From: JBOHWJ01 sp050736615
GTDB taxonomy: Bacteria > Desulfobacterota > Binatia > Binatales > Binataceae
DNA: 51,003 bases
Reading direction: 5' to 3'
Assembly: GCA_050736615.1 (NCBI GenBank)
Contig: JBOHWL010000032.1
Location: 1-51,003, forward strand
Part shown: in pieces, positions 42,828-49,994 of the stretch
Layout of the letters: every line of letters starts with the position of its first letter
How positions within the stretch are numbered: the stretch's first letter is position 1
Position numbers and translations under genes: made by a program
Notes under the pieces: model-generated
The model's database searches: none
What the model saw: only the letters and a program-made list of their open reading frames with translations
What the model was told of the DNA's origin: nothing

Positions 42828-43386
42828 GCGTTTTAGGCCATCGTCTAGAACGAATATTCAATGCGCCAATCGACGACATTTTGGAAGCTATCGAGCACGG
42901 TTTTCGTGCGCAGGTTGATGTAAGGGGTAAACTCGCCGAGCTTTATCTAAGCCGTTACTTCGATAGCCTCGTGGCGGAAGCCAAAATCGACTCGTTCAAC
43001 GGTACGACTTGGATGGAAAGCCCGATTTCGAGGTCGTGATGTCAGCGGCGAGAAAACTGCGCGTAGAATGCAAGAACCTGCGCAGCGATAAAGCCTTTTC
43101 GGCCGAGCGTGGATGTAAGGTGGAAATCCAAAAGACTTGGGGTGGCCGGGATTCCAAGGGACGCAAGACGCGCGGCTACTTGGCGACCCATTTCGACTTG
43201 TTGGCAGTCTGCACATTCAACCAGACAGAAGAATGGAATTTCCGCTTTATTTCCGCTCGATGGCTGGCCCGTCGGGAAGACGAGCCCGAAGTACTAAAGG
43301 TGATGCATAAAGTCACTCTCACCGGGGAACGCGAAGACCATTGGTTCGACGACTTTCTTGCGGCTGTCGCGGACGGGGCTCGTTGA
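42824..43386 (+). pseudogene. Frameshifted type II restriction endonuclease
   Basis: Translation from ATG 42824 runs MSVLGHRLERIFNAPIDDIL...LAELYLSRYFDSLVAEAKIDSFNGTTW and then leaves frame at about 43012 to stop at 43039. The correct continuation lies one frame over: DGKPDFEVVMSAARKLRVECKNLRSDK and on to 43386. One missing base in the run ACTTGG|ATGG would restore TWDGKPDFEVV. The restored protein, about 187 residues, has a PD-(D/E)xK core: PDFEVV...RVECKN (Asp, then E-x-K), and GRKTRGYLATHFDLLAVCTFNQ. It overlaps the C gene by 4 bp and precedes the methylase. Either the nuclease is dead or the base is a sequencing/assembly error. Confidence 0.8.
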
Positions 43387-43406
43387 CAAGTGGCACTCAT
43401 GACGAT

Positions 43407-43416
43407 ACTCATAGTC
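43407..43416 (+). promoter_or_regulatory. Second C-box-like half site before the methylase
   Basis: ACTCATAGTC differs at two of ten positions from the site before the controller gene and is 9 bp upstream of the methylase GTG. Binding here would let the controller act on methylase expression as well. Confidence 0.35.
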
Positions 43417-43424
43417 TGTCTAAC

Positions 43425-44411
43425 GTGAAAGTACCGCACACTCAGACTGGAATCGCCAATTGTCAAAACGGGCCACTGTACACTACGGCTCTGGGGGCGG
43501 GGTACGTGGGCGATTCCAGGTTACTTCTACGAGGGCTGCCGAAAGGAAGCGTGAATTTGGTGCTCACTTCGCCGCCCTTTGCGCTTCATTTTAAAAAGGA
43601 ATACGGCAATGAGAGCCAGCAAGATTACATACCGTGGTTTTTGGATTTCGCGCGGGAGGTGAAGAGAATCCTTGCGGACGACGGCAGTTTTGTAATTGAT
43701 CTGGGAGGAGCCTACGAACCCGGTCGTCCTACGAGATCGCTATATCATTTTAAGCTCTTAATATCGCTGGTTGAGGAGTTGGGGTTCCATCTGGCACAGG
43801 AGTTTTATTGGTACAATCCGGGGAAAATGCCGGCTCCAGCTGAGTGGGTCACCGTCCGGCGCATTCGTGTGAAGGACTCCGTGAATTGTGTATGGTGGCT
43901 CTCGAAGATCCCTCATCCAAGAGCCGACAACCGGAAGGTTCTCGTTCCATACAGCCGAGATATGGAGAGGCTTATCCGAAAGGGATATCGGGCTAAGCAG
44001 CGGCCTTCCGGTCACAACATCACTCAAAAGTGGGGGCGAGATCAGGGTGGCGCTATTTGCTCGAACCTTATAGTTCAGGGCAACAATGATTCGAACGGAA
44101 ACTACCTGAAACTCTGTGCCGAGGCCGGCTTCAAGCCGCATCCGGCTCGGTTTCCTCCTCAGCTCCCTGAATTTTTCATTAATTTCCTCACAGATGAAAA
44201 GGATCTGGTGTTGGATATTTTCGCCGGCTCGAATACGACTGGAGCCGCAGCCGAGCGACTCAGGAGACGATGGATGGCCTTTGAGATCGAGCGGCAATAT
44301 CTTGAAGCGGGGAGATTACGATTCCCAAAGCTTGCGGCTATGCTCGGACTCGGAATCGCTGAAACAAAGGAATCGACCGCCGAAGGGCAATTCACGCTGC
44401 CTTTGCGCTAA
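43425..44411 (+). CDS. DNA N4-cytosine methyltransferase, M.PvuII-like
   Basis: 328 residues from GTG 43425. Beta-class order: catalytic motif IV first (LVLTSPPFALHFKKEYGNE, the SPPF form used for N4-cytosine), later motif X and I at the C-terminus (LVLDIFAGSNTTGAAAERLRRRWMAFEIE). Further blocks EFYWYNPGKMPAPAEWV, RIRVKDSVNCVWWLSK, KVLVPYSRDMERLI, RPSGHNI and FKPHPARFPPQLPEFFI closely follow M.PvuII as I recall it. It protects sites of the adjacent, now frameshifted, endonuclease. Base composition is more AT-rich than the core genes around it. Recognition may be CAGCTG-like, but that is inference. The 38-nt gap before it holds a C-box-like site. Confidence 0.88.
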   Translation: MKVPHTQTGIANCQNGPLYTTALGAGYVGDSRLLLRGLPKGSVNLVLTSPPFALHFKKEYGNESQQDYIPWFLDFAREVKRILADDGSFVIDLGGAYEPGRPTRSLYHFKLLISLVEELGFHLAQEFYWYNPGKMPAPAEWVTVRRIRVKDSVNCVWWLSKIPHPRADNRKVLVPYSRDMERLIRKGYRAKQRPSGHNITQKWGRDQGGAICSNLIVQGNNDSNGNYLKLCAEAGFKPHPARFPPQLPEFFINFLTDEKDLVLDIFAGSNTTGAAAERLRRRWMAFEIERQYLEAGRLRFPKLAAMLGLGIAETKESTAEGQFTLPLR

Positions 44412-44456
44412 GGACGGTCGCGATGCCTAATGGCGCGGTAGCGGTTCGAGGCTATC

Positions 44457-45917
44457 TCAGGGGCGATGGGTGGTGGTCGTGACGCGCGGATAATTCGCCT
44501 CGTCGTTAATTTCTCTGGCCGCAAGATTGAGCGTCGCAAGATGAGCGGGGTAGACGGCGATGTCACAGCCAAAAAGCTCGGATAGCAGTCTGAGATGGGG
44601 CCGCTTAGGGCTGAGATGGCGCTTGCGATAGTACGCACGCACCAGAAAACTGCCGCTGCCGCAGGCGGGGTCCAGCACTGCCGCCCCGGCTTCGCGAATA
44701 CAGAACGCATTGATCAGGTCCACCACATCGTCGCCGGTAAAATGCTGGCCCCAGCGATGGCGTTCTTCGGGGCTGATGAGGCGCTGGAAAATCCGCCCAA
44801 CAACCTCGGATGAGATGTGACTGAAGTCGTAAGCCTCAATGCCGCGCAGCGTGCCGCGCCACGCATCGAGCGCGCTCGGATGGGCAAAAACCAACGGGCC
44901 GGCCCAATCCTGCTTCTCGTCTGGATAGAATAATGGCTCGTAGTCGCCACTGCGGCGAACGGCGTTTTTGAACAGGCCTTGCAACGCGCGGTAAGCGTCG
45001 TCTGCCGTTTTCGCGCGGCTCGGCAGCCGCAGACCGGGGAGATCGGCAAAACGCGCCCGTAGCGATTGATAGAAGATTAGACGGTTGGCCGGCACATAGA
45101 CGATAGTCTGCGCGGCGCGCTCCAGCGCCTCGCCCCATAATTCGAGCGGACGGCGGACAAACTGCCAATTCTGCCGCGCCATCCACTCCCGCAGGCGGTT
45201 ATCGAAAGCGCGCGAACTCTCGGATTCTTGCGCAAGATAGGCGCGCGTCAATTCGACCGGCCATGCAAGGTGGCTTTCAAACGAACGGATGAACAAGTCG
45301 TCCGGCGTCATCTGCCAGTCGGCGCGGCGTCCGGTATAGATGTCGCCGATTTCGAGGAGCAGTTCCGGCAAAAAGGCGCTTTTTATGTATGCGAGATTTT
45401 CAGCGCGGCCGACTTCATCGGGGTTGCGCAAATTTCGCCCTGACTTCCATTCACGAACCCACCGGTCAAGCAAGGGCCTGTCCTGCTGATAGCGGTCCCA
45501 CAGAACGAAACTGTTTACGTTCCAGGTGAAGAAGTAACGCGCCCCCGCGCTATCGGCCTTGGTTTGTGCCTCCTGCACCAAAGCGGCATCGAACGGGGAG
45601 CGGCCCTCAACCGTGCCGGGCAGCTTGACCTCACCGGTCAGCGCCACTTTCCCGTGCTTGTCGTAAACGCGGAGGTCTTTCCTTTTGCGCCGCTGCGAGC
45701 CGGAACCGAAACCTTCAATGCGCGCGTTGGAAAAAGGCGAGGCGGGGTTCAGGGCGAAAATCTCATCAGCCCATTTCGCAACCTCTGAGCAGAAATCCTG
45801 CTCATGAATTCGAGTCGAACCGGCTTCACTCACTTCGAGTACAATCTCCCCCGCCTCCAGCCAGCCATCGCAACCTCGCAAGGCAAACAAGCGGTTATTC
45901 GCTAAAAATAAAGCCAA
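44457..45917 (-). pseudogene. 3'-truncated N6-DNA methylase / type IIG-like restriction protein
   Basis: 486 residues. The N-terminal 300 form a helical plus nuclease-like region (KDLRVYDKHGKVALTGEVKLPGT carries a D...E-x-K arrangement), then HISSEVVGRIFQRLISPEERHRWGQHFT, methylase motif I AAVLDPACGSGSFLVRAYY and FGCDIAVYPAHLATLNLAAREI. The frame then ends in TTTTHRP before the catalytic NPPY motif and the target-recognition part. Normal relatives run several hundred residues further. The break is 46 bp from the end of the PvuII-like methylase, pointing to loss during arrival of that system. Start TTG 45917, no clear ribosome site. Confidence 0.75.
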
Positions 45918-45994
45918 CGATATTGTATAGGCGCGCTTTGGGAAATCGCTTCCGTGATCAACGCCGTGCCACGCCGGTCCAAACGCGCGCGGAC

Positions 45995-46066
45995 GGATCT
46001 ACACGCAGCGATTATCTTCTTTGGCTGGCTGAAAAACAGCAAAAATCCATCGCTCCGCGTAGATCC
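45995..46066. repeat. Long imperfect hairpin upstream of the truncated methylase
   Basis: Arms GGATCTACACGCAGCGAT (45995-46012) and ATCGCTCCGCGTAGATCC (46049-46066) pair over 18 bp with two mismatches around a 36-nt loop. CTTCGACACGGCTCGCGCCG and CTCGCCGGCTCAGGATGACA follow, another TGTCAT-type end. Probably a second class of palindromic intergenic element. Confidence 0.55.
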
Positions 46067-46161
46067 TTCGACACGGCTCGCGCCGCTCGCCGGCTCAGGA
46101 TGACAAGAGGTGCTTGGCCGGTCATTCATCAGCTCCCTTCCGGATTCGAAAAATTCACAAA

Positions 46162-46306
46162 CTCTGAGCGCAGCGAAGAATCCCGGATCCTTGTGCTTTT
46201 GCCAGCTTTTTACCGGGATTCTTCACTTGTTTCGAACGCATCTCGCGGGCTCGGTTGCTCGCTTCGCCTGCGGCTCGGCTAGCGGCAGGCTTCGTTCAGA
46301 ATGACA
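46162..46306. repeat. Palindromic intergenic repeat, long form, inverted orientation
   Basis: Read on the minus strand it starts TGTCATTCTGAACGAAGCC, contains GGCGAAGCGAGCAACCGAGC and CCGCGAGATGCGTTCGAAA, then the AATCCCGG...CCGGGATT pair, and ends TCTTCGCTGCGCTCAGAG. This is the same layout as 34197-34344, with a worn right end. Confidence 0.7.
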
Positions 46307-46331
46307 ATAAAGTGGCTTGTGCAGCGGTTCC

Positions 46332-48797
46332 TTAGCGGCGGTGGGGGGATTCGCAATTGGCGGTCTCAGGGGCGGAGGTTCCCTGGGCGCCGCGCCTGAC
46401 GGAGGCGCCGCCGCCTGGTTGCTCGACCCGCGTGATCTCGACGTAGGTATTGCGGGCCGAGGCGCGATCCTCGCGGCTCGCGGGATGATAACCAGTAACT
46501 TCGTGGATGGCGTCGAGCAGTGTCGCCCGTCGCACGGGCTTATTGACATGAGTGTTGCAACCGGCGGCGAGGCTTTGACTTACCTCCTCGTCCATCACGG
46601 AGGCCGTCAGCGCGATAATTGGCGTGGGTCTGGCGCCGCGTTCACGTTCCCATCGCCGGATTTCGCGGACGGCCGCGTAGCCATCCATCACCGGCATCTG
46701 AATATCCATAATGACCGCGTCATATTTGGCCGAAGTGAACTTTTGCACGGCCTCCTGGCCGTTTTCGGCGTGGTCGGTCACATAGGCGGCGCGCTTGAAA
46801 AACGCATCGATGAGCAAGCGGTTGTCGGCGGAATCATCCGCCACCAGGATCCGCAAGCATCGCTGGTTCGGCTCGGCCGCGGTGATCGTCGCGGGTGGCG
46901 CAGGTTCCGCAGTGGCGCCGAGGGCCTCGCCGACACCTGAAGATTTCGGCGTCACTTGCTCTATTGCTGGCCCGTCGGAATGCGCGTCCGCGCCCAAAAC
47001 GTGCTCGATGCTCGTGAGCATCTCGGCGCGGCGTACAGGTTTGATCAAGTAGTGCGCCAGTCCCATCGTGCGCAGCAGCGGCAGCCTGAGGTTGAGATCG
47101 TCGGAGGTGAGCATCAGGATCACGCTTCCCGCGCCCGCGACGTCGACCACATCGCGCATCGTATCGGCCGCGTCGCATCCGGGCATGCGACCGTCGAGCA
47201 AGATTACCTGGTAGGGCGACCCTGATGCCGCTGCGCGCTCGATTTCCATCCGCGCCTGCGGATATTCGCCCGCCTGATCAACCAGTGCGCCATGGGCGCT
47301 GAGAATTTCCGCGATAGTGGCGCGAGTCACTTCGGTGTCATCGATCAGCATCACCCTGGCGCCGCTGATCGCGTGATGATCGGTGCGCGCGCCGCTCGGT
47401 GCTGACGGTTGTGAAAGGGACGCGGAAAAGTGGAAAGTGCTGCCCTGACCGACCGCGCTGTCGACCCAGATTTCGCCGCCCATCAGCTCGACTAATTGGG
47501 TGACGATGGCAAGCCCGAGCCCGGTTCCGCCATATTTGCGCGCGGTGGAGGAGTCGCCCTGCGCGTAGCGCGCGAAGATCCGCTCACGTTGTTCCTTTGC
47601 GATACCGATGCCGGTATCGGACACGGCGAAGTGCAGCCGCACGGATGCGCCTTGGGCTTCGCCTTCAATCATCAATACGACTTCGCCGTGATCGGTGAAT
47701 TTAATCGCGTTGTTGAGCAGGTTGACCAGCACCTGGCGCAGGCGCAAGGGATCGCCGACCAGCGCCATGGGAACGCCGGGCGCGATGCGGACCACGAGTT
47801 CGAGTTGCTTCTGATGGGCGCGGATGGCGAGTGTCTCGGCCACCCGCTCGGCCAAATCGTTGAGGTCGAAATCGGCGGCTTCGAGCACCAGATTGCCGCT
47901 TTCAACCCGTGTGAAATCGAGAACGCCGTTAATCAGGTCGAGCAGGGCGGCGCCATTATTGATCATGATGCTCAGGTATTTGCGCTGCTCGTCATTGAGC
48001 GGAGTTTCCGCAAGCAGGTCGGCCATGCCGAGGATCGCGTTCATGGGCGCGCGGATCTCATGAGACATGGCGGAGAGAAACTCGGATTTGGCGTGCGAGT
48101 CGGACGGCGCGGCCTCCCCTATCATGGGCAACTCGTCAGGGGCGCGCGTGGGCTTGGCGGTTGCGTCCGCCGCGAGGCCGCCGTGGGCAAGAATACGATA
48201 GCGTTCGGCCAGAGGCGCGATGAACTGTGCGAGCAACGCCGCTATGAGCAGTTCGAGCCATTGGTAGGCGCTATTGAGGCTCGTACGCCCCACCCATTTC
48301 GATTCAACCAGCGCGGCGGCTAGAATTATAAGGGTCAAAGCGGCCTGCCAGCGCGTGCCCCATGGCACGATTGCGGCCGTGCCGAGCAACAGCAGGACCA
48401 TCGCGACAAAAAACTCCGTGGTGCGGCCGGTGATCAAGCTGACGGCGGTGCTGAGCACCACCATGATCACGCACAAAGCGAAGAGCGCCGTACGCCAACG
48501 CACGCGATAGCTTTCGCTCCAAGTGAAGCGAAAAAAAGCTCCCGTAAGCAGTAGCGCAAGGAGGTGAATCGGCACGACCGCGCCGAGTGAGGCTCCGGCG
48601 GCAATACCAAGTGCCAGCGCCGCCGCCTCGAACGCGAACATCAGCGCAAGACCGGCGCGGATCACGCGCGTGATCCGGGCGTCAGCGCCGAAATCTTCAT
48701 AATCAAAATCGCGTTCGCCCGTCGTGCCGTGGCTGTCTTCAGCCGGCGCGTCGGGCTGAATGCTGGCGGTCGCTTCGTTCTCCGAGCCGAAGCCCAT
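46332..48797 (-). CDS. Hybrid sensor histidine kinase with two receiver domains
   Basis: 821 residues. Six hydrophobic helices (about 45-205) form an integral membrane sensor without a large periplasmic loop. HisKA follows with the phospho-accepting His in FLSAMSHEIRAPMNAILGM (about 247). The ATPase domain has LVNLLNNAIKFTDHG (N box), DTGIGIAKE (G1) and YGGTGLGLAIV (G2). The first receiver (RVMLIDDTEVTRA, phospho-Asp in ILLDGRMPG) and second receiver (RILVADDSADNRLL, VIMDIQMPVMDG) are both intact, and no Hpt domain is present, so transfer must go to a separate protein. GGGGGAG precedes ATG 48797. No cognate regulator lies nearby, so the signal is unknown. Confidence 0.92.
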   Translation of the reverse strand: MGFGSENEATASIQPDAPAEDSHGTTGERDFDYEDFGADARITRVIRAGLALMFAFEAAALALGIAAGASLGAVVPIHLLALLLTGAFFRFTWSESYRVRWRTALFALCVIMVVLSTAVSLITGRTTEFFVAMVLLLLGTAAIVPWGTRWQAALTLIILAAALVESKWVGRTSLNSAYQWLELLIAALLAQFIAPLAERYRILAHGGLAADATAKPTRAPDELPMIGEAAPSDSHAKSEFLSAMSHEIRAPMNAILGMADLLAETPLNDEQRKYLSIMINNGAALLDLINGVLDFTRVESGNLVLEAADFDLNDLAERVAETLAIRAHQKQLELVVRIAPGVPMALVGDPLRLRQVLVNLLNNAIKFTDHGEVVLMIEGEAQGASVRLHFAVSDTGIGIAKEQRERIFARYAQGDSSTARKYGGTGLGLAIVTQLVELMGGEIWVDSAVGQGSTFHFSASLSQPSAPSGARTDHHAISGARVMLIDDTEVTRATIAEILSAHGALVDQAGEYPQARMEIERAAASGSPYQVILLDGRMPGCDAADTMRDVVDVAGAGSVILMLTSDDLNLRLPLLRTMGLAHYLIKPVRRAEMLTSIEHVLGADAHSDGPAIEQVTPKSSGVGEALGATAEPAPPATITAAEPNQRCLRILVADDSADNRLLIDAFFKRAAYVTDHAENGQEAVQKFTSAKYDAVIMDIQMPVMDGYAAVREIRRWERERGARPTPIIALTASVMDEEVSQSLAAGCNTHVNKPVRRATLLDAIHEVTGYHPASREDRASARNTYVEITRVEQPGGGASVRRGAQGTSAPETANCESPHRR

Positions 48798-49293
48798 GTC
48801 CCACTACTCCCCCGAGCCGTTTCGGTTCGGATTACGTGTTTCCGATCGCAATGGTTTCGCCTGCGACTCCTCGGCGGAAAGGAAACGAGGTTTTGGCAGC
48901 GTCTCGTTTATTGCAAGGGCGCCCGCAGCCAACGCCTGCTCTGGTGGAGACAAAACCTTGGTTTCCGGACGGGAATGACGGCACGCAAAATCTCGCAATT
49001 GCAATCTCCCAAAACAGCAGGCTAAAGCCCCACATCATAGATAGATAAACGCAACAGGCGTCGATGCCAAGCGGGAGTTTATTGAGCGGATTACCGCCCA
49101 ACGCCCGCCAACGCTTCGCGAGCACCCGCTTCCAAGAGCTGCCGGGGCATTCGTCTGAATGCGCTATCAGTTGATTGGCGCGGCGGCGCGGGATTGTAAC
49201 CTGCGCGGTTGACATGCCGGCGGGAGGAGGGTTAGGCACTTCTTACCCGTTGCGGCACTTCAACAGTCACAACGCGGCGCGGGAGGTAAGCGA
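48798..49293. other. Intergenic gap without a supported gene
   Basis: About 500 bases between the divergent histidine kinase and cupin genes. A 135-residue minus-strand frame (48832-49239) has no ribosome site, odd cysteine-rich composition and no family features. I see no repeat, RNA gene or clear promoter. Confidence 0.5.
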
Positions 49294-49968
49294 ATGGCAT
49301 CAAACGCCTCGTCCAAAACCATCGAGATTGCCGGTCTCGAATGGCAAGCGGCCATGCCCGGCGTTCGTATGAAACATCTATGGTCCGACGCCGAGACCAA
49401 GCGGCGCGCCGTGATTACCCGGTTCGACGCTGGAGCCAAGTTGCCGATGCATCGCCATGTTGGCGACGAAATCCTCTATGTGATCGAGGGCTCAATCGCG
49501 GACGAGTCAGGCACGGTGGCGGCGGGCAATATGGGCTATCGCCCCAACGGATGTATTCATAACGTTTCGAGCAAACACGGCGCGACAGTTTTTGCGCTCA
49601 TCACGGGCGGAGTTGAACCGGCGCACGAGCGTGGTGACGCGCCGCCCTCCCAGATTTTCCTGCTCAGCGAGATGCCATGGATAGACTCGCCCATCCTGCC
49701 GGGCGTGCGACAAAAAACCGTGCTCGAAGACAAAGCTGGGAAGCGGATGGTCGTGTTGGCGCGTTTCGAACCCGGCACGCGAGTGCCGCGCCATCGCCAT
49801 GTTCGCGAAGAACTGATCTACATGATCGAAGGCGCGCACGCCGACGAGTTTTGCGAGATTTCGGCGGGTAATTTCAACGTCCGCGCACCCGGATGTGAGC
49901 ATGACGTGACTAGCAAAAACGGGGCGACCTGGATCGCCATCGTGTATGGCCCGGTCGAGCGGCTGTAA
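49294..49968 (+). CDS. Tandem ChrR-type cupin protein
   Basis: 224 residues made of two cupin halves. Half one: LPMHRHVGDEILYVIEGSIADE and YRPNGCIHNVSS. Half two: VPRHRHVREELIYMIEGAHADE and VRAPGCEHDVTS. Each carries the H-x-H...E...H metal set and the R-H-x-H-x2-E arrangement of the ChrR anti-sigma C-domain, suggesting Zn, Fe or Mn binding. There is no N-terminal anti-sigma helix bundle, so it is probably an enzyme or metal/ligand sensor in its own right. GGGAGGT lies 6 nt before ATG 49294. It is 26 nt upstream of the last LLM gene on the same strand and probably co-transcribed with it. Confidence 0.88.
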   Translation: MASNASSKTIEIAGLEWQAAMPGVRMKHLWSDAETKRRAVITRFDAGAKLPMHRHVGDEILYVIEGSIADESGTVAAGNMGYRPNGCIHNVSSKHGATVFALITGGVEPAHERGDAPPSQIFLLSEMPWIDSPILPGVRQKTVLEDKAGKRMVVLARFEPGTRVPRHRHVREELIYMIEGAHADEFCEISAGNFNVRAPGCEHDVTSKNGATWIAIVYGPVERL

Positions 49969-49994
49969 GCACAATCCCCCACGCGGAGGAGTTC

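Noticed and set aside
47496..48323. 275-residue plus-strand frame inside the histidine kinase
   Set aside because: It is antisense to clear HisKA and ATPase motifs.
48832..49239. 135-residue minus-strand frame in the gap before the cupin gene
   Set aside because: No ribosome site, unusual composition and no family resemblance.
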